A stretch of DNA of 64,000 bases. Origin: Diplonema papillatum (taxonomy: Eukaryota > Euglenozoa > Diplonemea > Diplonemida > Diplonemidae). The stretch spans positions 1-64,000 of the forward strand of contig JAPJBO010000626.1 of assembly GCA_030068145.1 (NCBI GenBank). The letters run 5' to 3'. Numbering within the stretch: position 1 is the stretch's first letter; each line of letters starts with the position of its first letter. This document shows positions 39,852 through 49,363 of the stretch, piece by piece. The notes under the pieces are model-generated. The model did no database searches. It was not told the origin of the DNA and worked only from the letters and a program-made list of their open reading frames with translations. The translations under genes were made by a program, and so were the position numbers.

Positions 39852-42800
39852 ATGGCGTCCCCAACACTGGGCGGTGCGCGCGAGCCTGCGATGCTCGGCA
39901 AGACGATCGGAAAGTACAAGCTCGGCGTCGCTCTGGGAGAAGGCAGCTTCGGCAGTATGTTTGCCCCGTTTTTTTTTTTTTTTATATTGTGTTACTGGGG
40001 GGGGTCGAATAAATACAAGAGGTACCTCTTCTATTCGGCGTGCCGATCCTGCAATTTTCCCGAAAAAGAAATGGAAAAAAGTACCGCAAACCCGGAAACC
40101 GCGGGAACTCCCTTCTTCTTGAAAGACGTACGTAATTTGTCGTCCCCGGGTCTATTTTTCACGGTTCTCTTCATCGGAGCTGAACGCGAGCACAAATTCG
40201 CCGAAAAAGGTCTGCTACACGGGCCTGCAAAGAAATGTCACCAACCAGTGGGTCGATTCCTGTCCTTTCCATTGAAAACCTGTGGGTTCCACGCCCGGTG
40301 CCCCGCATCTGGTAAAGACCCACGAACCACTCACATAATTCTTGGTCCCCGGGTCTATTTTTCGCGGTTCTCTTCATCGGAGCTCATCGCGATCAGAAAA
40401 CCGTCGAAAAAGGTCTGTTATGCGGACCAAGAAAAAATCCAACTTTTTTCCAGATTTCTCTGGTCCTGTTAAGAGCCGACTCAATTCCCGCGCCTCTTGA
40501 GGGGCAAATACAATACAAACACAATCTGATTTGTTCTTCGCTTACACCGTGTGTTGGTTTCTCACTCAGGACTTTTGACCTGTTGTATTTGTGATTTGTC
40601 GTGTAGGGGTAGACCCGCATGACCTCACGTCCGTTGAACACGTGGTTCGGTAGTTTCAGCACTTGTTCTTTGTCGGGCAGCATCGTCGAGCATTTCCTTT
40701 CAAGCTGGCGCTTATGCAAAAAAAAAAAAAAAAAAAAAACCGCCGATAAGAACATGCCGAGCGACGGGGAGGTACTGCTGATAGGAGACGACGAGCTGCA
40801 TGAGGCGTTGGCGAAGGTGTATTCACTATGCGGCGAGGTGGGGGATGTTGGGAAGGTCATGGAGAGCATTGGAAAGGTGGCCGGAGTGTCGAAGGTGCGT
40901 AGCGCCGGTGGATACTACAAAGGAAACGTGGTCAAGCTGCTGGAGATGGAGGACGGGTGCGACCTGGACCTGCTTGCAAGAGTGGCCGCTGAACATCGTT
41001 TCTCAATCAACCCCGCGGCATGGATCATCACGCCCCCTCCCGGCATCGAATTGGAGGCTTTTCAGAGACGAACCGCGCGAGAGGACCCGTTTTCGAACCC
41101 CCCCAAGGACATCATCGAGGCCATGGAGAAGGTAGGCATGCGGGCAGCGATTATGCGCCACTCGGCCACCGGGTATCGAGTATTCGCGGACAGGGAGTCA
41201 GAGGGGAAGATTAGCGCCTTCGCAGAGCGTTTGGACGCGGCAGGGATGGCGGTAAAGCGGGATGGGGTTTTCGTTAAATCGAAAGAGCAGGCGGCGAGGG
41301 ACAAGGAGGCGTACAGAGAGAGGCTTAAGGGAGAATTCGGGGTGGTGGGACTCAGTAGGACGCTGGCAGACTACGAAGTCCAGCTAGCCCTGAACCACGC
41401 TGGGGTGACAAGCGGATTCGAACTGATTCCGGCGTACGGTCTAACGCGGGCAACGACGACCTTTGCGGTGAAAGGGCTGGAGGAGGAAGAGGAGGCCCTA
41501 CTGCAGAGTCTGCAGATCAAGATTGGAGCCAGGGAGCTACGCTTCGGGGAACTGGGCGTTTTGGTGGAGGGAGAGACGGGCGCCCCGCGGACCCCCAGAA
41601 CGTACGCCCGAGCAGCGAGTCGCGGAGAGACGAGCGCATCCGATGACGAGGCAGCGGACGAACGGTCGAAGAGCGGAAATGACCAGGAATGCAGGCCACA
41701 GGGAGTGCAGGTAACCGAAAAAGGGAAGGGAGGCGCGCCGAAAGGGCGAGGAGCCGGCAAGAAGGGAAAAGGGGAGAAGGAGAAGACAGGCGCAAAGGCA
41801 AGGGCGGAGAAAGAGGACGCAGTTGGAGCGAAGAGGGGTCTAGAACGAGAGGGCGAGATGTCGGTGTCGCCACCGGCAAAGAGCAAGCCTGGGGAGCGGG
41901 TTGGAGAAGGCGGCGGGGGGACGTCACCGCTTGAAAACCCGCGCCCCGGGGACGACCCGATGGGCTCCTATTAGCCACGGTCTATAAGACGGAAACAAAC
42001 AACCCCAACAACGTCAGGTCAACCTTATCAGTCAATTCCTCCCTCGAAATATCACCCAGCCCATCAGTCAATCCCTCCCTGTCACAACAACCAACCGAAA
42101 CAACCGGTCCCTTACGTCCACGGCCTCCTCTGATCATACCGTCCACTAACGTCCGCCTTTTTCTCCCTTCCGAAAGAAGCCTAGTCCTACTGTCGTGCAA
42201 TGCCTCCTCGAAGATGTGTCTTGAGAGATTTTTCGCTCGCCTACCCGCCGGCGATATCCTGGCGGTGAACGAGATTGGTCGTGAGCCCACAAATTTCCGC
42301 GAATACGCGAAGCGTGCTGGATGGAGTGTCGTCGTAGTGGGTACGTGCCCCTACGCGAACGGGCGCCCCCTGGCCCGAACGGCGATACTGATAAAGAAGC
42401 AATCCCTGATTACGCTATCACAGTGCTATTCGGGGTACGGGGCGTGCAGCGCGGATCTGCAGGTGGCTGGCGAGACATTGCGAGTGGTAAGTGTATACGT
42501 TCCGTGCCACAAACGTGATGCCCTGACGGATCGACTTGGAGACTGGATAGCGTCGCGTGCTCGGGACTGTGTGACTGATGTTGCAGTTGTCGGGGATTTT
42601 AATCCGCGGACAACCCCCCAAGTAGAGATTCGAGTACGGAGGGAAAATCTGCAGGAGCTGGTTCGGTCGCAAACCACGTTCGCGAGGTCCAACGCCGCGT
42701 CATCCCTGGATAGGGCGTTTGTACCGAGAAGATCGCGCTGGAGCTTGGACAGAATACGGTTCACCGGTGGAAGCGATCACGCCGTACTAATCCTCCGATT

Positions 42801-45673
42801 CGACAAATTCCTGAAGAAGCCTCCGGCCATGATCTACCCATCGAAGCGACAAGTCCTCGACCAGACGGCCTTTTCCGATTTGCTGAACACACTGGATGAA
42901 ACGGGTGCAAGCCCCCCACCGCGACCCAGAAGCACGAAGGTGGCGAGGCTGCAGGACGCTCTCTACCGACGGATCCTTCTCCGAAGCGCGGCCGGCCCGG
43001 AGCAAAAGAAGTTGTTGAACGCCGAGATACGATCTGTACGGAAGAAGTTGGACGTGGTCGCGATGAAGCAGAGGCCGCCCAACCTGACGACTCCGTACCA
43101 GCCTCCGTTGCTGGAAAATCCCGACGCCTTTACAGCTTTCCTCCGAAACAAGTATAAATCCGACACGCCCAGTCCCCCGATAATCATACCCCCGGACACC
43201 GAAGCAGTCGCATTGACAACCGAAGACCTCAGGACGGCAATCGAAGCCATCCGGCCCACCGCGAGAACGGCAGATTTTTCACCGAAGTTTCTGAGAGTTA
43301 TGTCTGAAGAAGCCGTACAATCAACAACGGATGAGCTGAATAGATGGGTTCGTGAAGGCGTCCCGGCGCGTCAGCGGTTGTCGTGGATTTTCTTGTTTTG
43401 GAAGGGAAAGGCGCTGCGAAGGTCGGAGCCGAGGGGGTATCGCCCGATCGCCATAATGCCCCTTTTCGCAAAGCTTTTGCACTCGACGCTGTACCAGAAG
43501 ATGAAGCCGCTCGTGCAATCGGTGGTCCTCAGGTACAAATTCCAGTTCGGGTGCGGCAGCCGGAGCGGGGCAGCACAGGTAGTGCTTTATGCGAAGGAAT
43601 GGCTGGAATCGGGTTCAGGCACGGAGCCCGACGATGAACACCTGCTGCTGCTAGTCGACGTTCTCGCGGCATTTGACACGATACCGCATGAAAAGCTGGT
43701 TCGGACGGTCGAGAGGTTGCTTGGTCCCGAGTGGGCGAGGACGATAGCGAGGGTCATCGAGGATCAGGAAGTGTCGATTGTGCACTATGACGGTTTCACC
43801 CCGCCGGTTGGCATGAAACGCGGCGTTCTCCAGGGATCACCCCTCAGCGTGCTGCTGTACATCTTGTATACCTGCGAGCCTCCCCCCGAGGATGAAACAC
43901 GGGCATACGTCGATGACCTGGTTGCACGTACGACGAGATCAAGACTCCAAGGAACGTACAGGGCCCTAAAGAAGTGGGCGACATCGAAAGACCTGGAGTT
44001 GGCTGAGGAAAAGACGGTTGTACTGGCGAGGTCTTCCTTCGCATGGAGCTCGGATCCCATCCGTGAAACCACCAACCGGGCAAGACTGCTGGGCGTGTGT
44101 ATCCATGCGGGCGGACGACTGAGTGGGTGCGACAATGACGCCAAGTGCATGGAAAGGCTGGCGCGCCTCGTCGACTTCACAAACTCCCACGTGCACCGCT
44201 CCACAAGGCGAAAATGCGCCTTTTTCAGCAGCCACGTGCTCCCCATCGTATCGATGCACTGTCTTTCGTCTTGCTTCGACCCGCGGGCGCCGAAGCTCGT
44301 TGCAGCCCACGCGAGTCTCTTTCCCAAGCATCGCCACAGCAGGGGGATAAAGGATTTCGCGTGGTGCAAAGACGGCTTTGCCTGCCAAAATGTCGAGACA
44401 TATGCGGCGCTACAACGAACGCGGGCGGTACTGGCTCATCGACCTGACGAGGCGAAAAGCGCACTGCCGGTCGAAGGATTCCGGCGAAGGCCGCCACACC
44501 CGACGGTCGAGGGAGAGGACGTTTTGGAACGGTTAGACGCGCTACTGGGGACGGATGAATTCTCGGAGCCGCGGGAAATGGTGGTGGCGACCGACGGGGG
44601 GTTCCTGGAAGACGAATCACGCGGGTCCGCCGGGGTGTCAATTGGCACGACGTCGTTCGGCTGCATGGTGAGGGGCACGGTGACATCGAGTACGGAGACC
44701 GAGTTGGCCGCCATCTACCTGTTAGCGACGACATTACGGCGGCGTGAAGTCGCACCCGACCGTGTCACGTGGTACAGCGACAGCGAGGCCGCAATCTTGC
44801 GTGTCCGCCGCGGAGAGCCCGGCGACCCCGTCGCCAACGCAGTAGGCGAGTACGCGCAGTGCCTTCGATGGAGTAAGGGGCACGCCGACAACGCCTTCAT
44901 CAACCGGGCGGACGAGGCGGCGACCCAGGCACTCCGGGACAGAGGACCGGGTCTAAGCATGGAGTTGCTCCACCTTTTAAACGGGGTGAAGTCTGTGTGC
45001 TGTCTCGTGGCTGAGGAGTTCCCGATGCTGGAGAGCCCCATCCGTTTCGTGCGGCGCGTCTGGCGTCACCGCCGCACGAAGACGGCCATGAGGAGTATCC
45101 GAGAGCTGGCATCGGCAAAGACGACAAAGGGAAGCACCCTCGGCTCCCTCGAGACCATACCCGGGGCGGCAGACCTCCTGCAGTCCATCGTGCGGCGTGC
45201 GGTAATGCCTCGAGGCACAAAGGTCAACTGTATACGGTGCGCGGAGATGGCAACCGCCCAGCATGTACTGCTGGCAGACGACGCGACGCACAATGATGTG
45301 TCTGATATCATGGAAGCATACCCACAAGACCGACCACATCTGAGGCGACTCCTCGAAGACTTTGCGACAAGACGAAGGCCCACAATCCGCCACGTGGCCA
45401 GGCGCGTGAAAGCGCTATGTGACGACCCGCTCGCGGCTCGTTGGTCATCCCTCGTTTTGAGATATCTCGATTAGTGCATGCTTGATTTGACAGTGAAAAA
45501 GGCGACTAGCGGAAAGGAGAAAGACAGTAAGGAGAGTGGACATTGGGCGGCCGACAAAAAAAAAAAAAAAAAAAAAAAAACGCTAACCCAAACAACTTCC
45601 GCCGGCAGAGAAACCTTGCCTAAAGAAATCAACTGCCTTCGGGTAGGCTAGTCTGACACGAGTTGTCGTCGGG

Positions 45674-45705
<32 letters not shown>

Positions 45706-48700
45706 GTATGGCGCTTCCGTTTGTTTGCGCACTAGCGGCTTTCCACCTGATCTGGTGAGTTGCTTTTGGTACGCTGCCAACTACTAATATTTAGTACCAA
45801 CAATGCATTGCTACTGGGGGGGGTCGAATACAGGAGGTACCTTGAATAGAAGAGGTACCTTGAATACAAGAGGCATTTTGAGAAAGAAGTACGAAAAACA
45901 CCGGTCCGAGTCGGTCTGAGTCAGACCGACAGCGAAGTATGAAATGCTGCTCGAAATCTGCTCCCTCTGTACGGGGGCACGGAAACCCACGGTTGATTAG
46001 CACGGAAAAACAGTTGTATTCCAAGACAGTTGTATTCGAAGACCACGTTCTGCCGCGAACCTGCATTTGGAGCTTGACGCTTTGAATACAACGGGCGCTC
46101 GTTGTATTTAACCCCCCAAACATTAAACTAAGATTTTTCCCCCCTGTAACAGAACCAAAAGAGAGACAATTAGTTCATTGAAGGTGTTTTATGCCTCGCG
46201 TCTTCTCACGACAAAAGCGCGAGAAGGAGAGGGTGGGTTCTGGATATAGAGGTAACTCGAAACAGTCCGAGTACGTCTGCGACGCACTCGAACAAGGCAG
46301 AGAATTGACCACAGTACCCACACAGGAGTGCACCGTGCCACTGACATCGACGGCACAATAGACTACGCCGTGAAATGCATATCGAAAGAAGTATGGAAGT
46401 TTTTTGCAGTTGATTCCGTTTGCGTGTGGGCGGGCTGGGGCAGTTGTGGCAGCCGACACGAAGAACAGAGCTGTTCGAGTCGCTGTTTTTGAACAGGCAC
46501 CTCGAGTACTAAACCCGCGAAAGGGCACGTGTAAGTTCGCCCAATACACACCGCACTCACAGAGGGCTATATTCCGCGCGGGGATTACCCACAACTGCTG
46601 CGCTTCAACATACGCACTCACACCCACCACCCCACACACACACCCACACACAGCGTTTGGCGAAGTTGGAGCATGGAAAGGAGCAGCTCTACCGGGAAAT
46701 TGCGATCATGAAGAGCTTGGAACACAAACACGTGGTTCGTCTCTTTGATGTCCTGAAAACAAGCAACAACATTTACATGGTACTCGAGCTCGTCGACGTA
46801 TGCCATTTCCCCTTTCCGGGCAGACATTCGAAGGGCAAGGGAATTTGTTGTAAACTTAGGAAACTCGAAAAAAATGCAAGAAAAAAGCAAGCTTCCCGGG
46901 TTCGCAAACGCGAATTCCCGTAGAATATTCATGACACTGCCGTACCTCGTCTCGCCTCGGTACCCAGCCTTTGGCGAAGTTTGCGCGTCAACACCGTAGC
47001 AGACATTTTGGGCGCCACACGTAAGAGGTTAACGCGGAGAACCATCAGTTCCGGCACGGTGTTGGGGCAAACATCCTTTAACATGCAGGGTCAAAACCTT
47101 GTGTCTTTTTTAAACGCTGCCGCAGGGCCGATGGTCCTCAAAAAAAAATTCGGAAGAATTTTTTTTTTTGCTCAACTTCATCAAAAATTACTGCAGAGTT
47201 TGTTCCAAAATTTTAAAATTCAAAAAACCCAATTTTTTTCCGGTTTTTTTTTTTGGAGCGCGGGACACTGTACTTGCCATGTTGGTACAGCGGGGCTGTC
47301 GGTATCCGGTTGCTTCCGGAGCGGTAGTCCAAAGAAATGCTTCTTCAGCACACTGTGAACGCCTGTCTCACAGCGACACGGGACTGGCCTGCGCGTGACT
47401 GCTAACAGGTCCGACCCGGTAAAAAAAAAAAAATTTTTTTTTTTTTGGTAACTGAGGGGAAAAATGCCTTACACACTGACCACAAGCCGGACCAAACTTG
47501 CGAGTGTGGGACTGCCGCTTTTTCTGGCGGGATTTACCCACTAAAAAACCTTAACTCAGGATTAGTCGTTTAAGGAGCGGGAATCACCCGTGGACTCACA
47601 TGGAGAGGCCAACCTCCATGCGGGACTTGGCCAGTCCTGACGCCCCCTCCCATAGGGGTTCCAGTGGCGAGTTGGATTCCCCTACGCACTTCGGCAACGC
47701 GCGGCTTTTTTTTTTTTTGCCAGTTCCAAAATGACACAAGGTTTTTGACCCTGCATGTTAAGCACGTTTTTTCCCCCCCCCCCCCCCCCCCCCCCGACAA
47801 AGGCCGGTCGCAGGCCGGTTTGCTCTGTCCAAGGGCAGCTCAGCGGAAGCAGACCTCTGCATCAAAAACGGTGGCCCACGATCTTAGCATGGCGCAACGA
47901 TCCTTTGGTGCTTCGTATTCGAAAAGGGACGAGCGCCGGGGAGGTGACAGAAAAATTCCCACAGGGAGGTCAGCCCAAGCGTTCATAGCGACGTTGCTTT
48001 TTGGTGTCCTTCGGCTGTCGGCTCCTCCGAACCCAGACAAGCAAGAGGGTAGGACGAGGCTCGCCCGCTGCCGGGGGTGTGTGGGCTGGGTTTGTACCGA
48101 CTGAGACAGGTAGGTTTTTTACCCTGGGTCCGCACCGCCCGCCTATGGCTCCTCTCTCACACACACACGCAGGGCGGAGAGCTGTTTACACGCATCAAGC
48201 CGGACGGAATGGGCGAGCAACGGGCGCGGCGGTACTTCACGCACCTCATCTGCGCGGTGGACTACTGCCACCAGGAGCAGGTCGCGCACCGCGACTTGAA
48301 GCCGGAGAACTTGTTGCTCACACGCGACGACGAGCTCAAAATCAGCGACTTCGGGCTCAGCAATCTCCAACATGTGAACGAGCGAGGCACCGTCTCCGAC
48401 TCGATGAAACTGCAGGTATGGCATCCACTCATCCTACATGGTGGCTGGATGAGAGGTTCCTCGGACCTTGCACGAGGAGATATGTTTCCTGGGATAGTAC
48501 ACTTGATGAGACGATTGGACAAGCTCGGATGAGTGAAGACACACTTTATCGATTTGACAGGTTCGGATGAGTGAAGACAAGGTGGGCAAGATTCTCAAAC
48601 ACCCGTGAAAAGTAGTTCAGTCCAACTCTCGTGCCAGGGTGGGACCAGCAGCACAGCTCCCTTAGAAAGAGTGCCATCACTGCTGTTTCCACACAGGAAC

Positions 48701-49363
48701 AGAAAGAGTGCCATCACTTCTGTTTCCACACAGGAACAGAAAGAGTGCCATCACCGCTGTTTCCACACAGGAGTTAATTCGCAAGCCCAACTACTTATGA
48801 AGCGTGTCGCGGGATAAGCCCGCAGCCGCGGGCTGCCCTGAGATTACCCCCCCCCTCAGGTGACACCACTCTGTTATCTTTAGCCACCCTTCAACCTTTT
48901 CGTCGAGTTCGGCAAACATAAAAGTTGCCCGGTGTGCATTCGGGGGCTGTCCCGTGTACTCAGCCCGCCGCACTATCAGTGCGCGGCTGCCCGCCACCAG
49001 CAACCCGAGAACACACAGACGGCCTGCGGCACCCCGAACTACGTCGCGCCGGAAGTGATTTCCACGATGGGAGGCTACAACGGGTTCAAAGCCGACGTCT
49101 GGTCGTGCGGTGTCATCCTGTACCATATGCTCGCCGGGTTCCTGCCGTTCCGGGGGCCCCACGTGCAGGACCTGCTGAAGAAGATCAAGTTCGCGGATCC
49201 GGAGGCGTGCCCGCGCATCAGCGGCGACGCGAAGGACCTCATCCTGCAGCTCCTCCGCAAGGAGCCGGTCAAGCGGATTAAGGTCTCCGACGTCCTCACG
49301 CACCCCTGGGTCATCGCCGGCCGCGACGCGGAAGACCAGCCCGACGCTGAACGCGCCCCTTGA
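39852..49363 (+). CDS. CAMK/SNF1-like Ser/Thr protein kinase, 5 exons, about 299 aa
   Basis: Exons: 39852-39954, 46326-46390, 46654-46797, 48173-48415, 49019-49363. The first intron is phase 1; the others are phase 0. Assembly gives a complete kinase domain: Gly loop GEGSFGRV (29-36, completed across intron 1), AVK Lys51, catalytic HRDLKPEN (Asp145), DFG (Asp163), CGTPNYVAPE, DVWSCGVILY and the final HPWV. The sequence style (GELFTRI, ISDFGLSN, YNGFKADVWSCG) is that of SNF1/AMPK, CIPK and related CAMK kinases, which phosphorylate protein targets in the cytoplasm or nucleus. The protein ends about 14 residues after the kinase domain, so it lacks the UBA, NAF or autoinhibitory tails of those families. 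Intron 1 (6.4 kb) holds a whole LINE in sense orientation; intron 3 holds transposon B. An inner ATG at 39891 is a possible start. Confidence 0.92.
39995..40480. repeat. MITE-like end and 80-bp direct repeats in kinase intron 1
   Basis: CTGGGGGGGGTCGAAT at 39995, preceded by TA, matches the start of the element at 45814. Two direct repeats of about 80 bp follow, at 40143-40222 and 40347-40428 (CCGGGTCTATTTTTC, CGGTTCTCTTCATCGGAGCT, GAAAAAGGTCTG), about 204 bp apart. No matching right end was found, so the element is incomplete or was disrupted. Confidence 0.6.
40515..40690. repeat. Repeat with coding remnant (partner at 36116-36270)
   Basis: The minus strand encodes LPDKEQVLKLPNHVFNGREV and TTNHKYNRSKVLSEKP, also found broken at 36116-36270. 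It lies directly upstream of the third LINE; the A-run at about 40717-40737 separates them. Confidence 0.6.
40755..41974 (+). CDS. Third LINE ORF1, 406 aa
   Basis: Coat-like first ORF. The chosen ATG (ATGCCGAGCGAC) follows the A-run; an in-frame ATG upstream at 40619 would include the A-run (poly-Lys) and is less likely. The N-terminal 290 residues look folded (GDDELHEALAKVYSL; LLARVAAEHRFSINPAAWIITP; ELIPAYGLTRATTTF), followed by a very basic Lys/Arg/Gly-rich tail from about residue 320 (KGKGGAPKGRGAGKKGKGEK), which suits RNA binding. No CCHC knuckle is present and I do not recognise a family. Its last 40 bases overlap the ORF2 frame. Confidence 0.85.
42214..45474 (+). CDS. Third LINE ORF2: endonuclease / RT / RNase H, 1086 aa from first ATG
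   Basis: The endonuclease domain begins before the first ATG: the upstream open frame reads LVLLSCNASSK, which carries the expected first catalytic Asn, then DILAVNEIG, VVGDFNPR and GGSDHAVL. The RT follows, with YRPIAIMPLFAKLLH, motif A VDVLAAFDTIPH (about residue 482), GVLQGSPLSVLLY and YVDD (about 566). RNase H has VATDGGF (about 792), STETELAA, WYSDSEA and SKGHADN with INRADEAA. The frame is open from 41935, overlapping ORF1 by 40 bases in the -1 frame and lacking an ATG for the first 93 codons. The product is probably made by -1 frameshift or reinitiation; which one is not shown by the sequence. Confidence 0.95.
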   Translation: MCLERFFARLPAGDILAVNEIGREPTNFREYAKRAGWSVVVVGTCPYANGRPLARTAILIKKQSLITLSQCYSGYGACSADLQVAGETLRVVSVYVPCHKRDALTDRLGDWIASRARDCVTDVAVVGDFNPRTTPQVEIRVRRENLQELVRSQTTFARSNAASSLDRAFVPRRSRWSLDRIRFTGGSDHAVLILRFDKFLKKPPAMIYPSKRQVLDQTAFSDLLNTLDETGASPPPRPRSTKVARLQDALYRRILLRSAAGPEQKKLLNAEIRSVRKKLDVVAMKQRPPNLTTPYQPPLLENPDAFTAFLRNKYKSDTPSPPIIIPPDTEAVALTTEDLRTAIEAIRPTARTADFSPKFLRVMSEEAVQSTTDELNRWVREGVPARQRLSWIFLFWKGKALRRSEPRGYRPIAIMPLFAKLLHSTLYQKMKPLVQSVVLRYKFQFGCGSRSGAAQVVLYAKEWLESGSGTEPDDEHLLLLVDVLAAFDTIPHEKLVRTVERLLGPEWARTIARVIEDQEVSIVHYDGFTPPVGMKRGVLQGSPLSVLLYILYTCEPPPEDETRAYVDDLVARTTRSRLQGTYRALKKWATSKDLELAEEKTVVLARSSFAWSSDPIRETTNRARLLGVCIHAGGRLSGCDNDAKCMERLARLVDFTNSHVHRSTRRKCAFFSSHVLPIVSMHCLSSCFDPRAPKLVAAHASLFPKHRHSRGIKDFAWCKDGFACQNVETYAALQRTRAVLAHRPDEAKSALPVEGFRRRPPHPTVEGEDVLERLDALLGTDEFSEPREMVVATDGGFLEDESRGSAGVSIGTTSFGCMVRGTVTSSTETELAAIYLLATTLRRREVAPDRVTWYSDSEAAILRVRRGEPGDPVANAVGEYAQCLRWSKGHADNAFINRADEAATQALRDRGPGLSMELLHLLNGVKSVCCLVAEEFPMLESPIRFVRRVWRHRRTKTAMRSIRELASAKTTKGSTLGSLETIPGAADLLQSIVRRAVMPRGTKVNCIRCAEMATAQHVLLADDATHNDVSDIMEAYPQDRPHLRRLLEDFATRRRPTIRHVARRVKALCDDPLAARWSSLVLRYLD
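45814..46117. mobile_element. Short MITE-like element, G-run-end family
   Basis: The left end CTGGGGGGGGTCGAATACA follows TA (45812-45813). The right end reads TTTGGGGGGTTAAATACAAC on the other strand. Inside are TTGTATTCCAAGACAGTTGT boxes like those of the 604-bp element at 22801, and two copies of GAGGTACCTTGAAT. No ORF. It lies between the third LINE and kinase exon 2. Confidence 0.65.
47082..47757. mobile_element. DNA transposon copy B, TTAA-flanked, 676 bp
   Basis: Ends CATGCAGGGTCAAAACCTTG (left) and, complemented, CATGCAGGGTCAAAAACCTT (right), flanked by TTAA at 47078-47081 and 47758-47761. The outer 150 bp on the left match copy A (29118-30003), including GCAGAGTTTGTTCCAAAATT. The middle (47255-47424) matches 35751-35913. 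There is no transposase, so it is non-autonomous. TTAA targets are typical of piggyBac. It lies in intron 3 of the kinase gene. Confidence 0.9.
48664..48774 (+). repeat. 37-bp minisatellite, three units
   Basis: Three nearly exact units with AGAAAGAGTGCCATCAC and CTGTTTCCACACAGGAAC, in intron 4 of the kinase gene. Each unit contains TTTCCACACAG, which resembles a splice acceptor, so the repeat multiplies decoy acceptors upstream of the real one at 49018. Confidence 0.95.

Larger units (their letters stand above)
40738..45580 (+). mobile_element. Third LINE, different family, sense strand in kinase intron 1
   Basis: ORF1 (40755-41974) and ORF2 (frame open from 41935, first ATG 42214, stop 45474), then about 80 bp of 3' UTR and an A-tail (about 45556-45580). 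A second A-run lies at about 45675-45702. An A-run also directly precedes the 5' end (about 40717-40737), so the element is bracketed by A-runs; it may have inserted into an A-rich target. ORF2 has endonuclease, RT (YVDD) and RNase H, so it also belongs with EN-RT-RNase H LINEs, but it is only distantly related to the first two. Both ORFs are open, so the copy is young. Confidence 0.93.
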
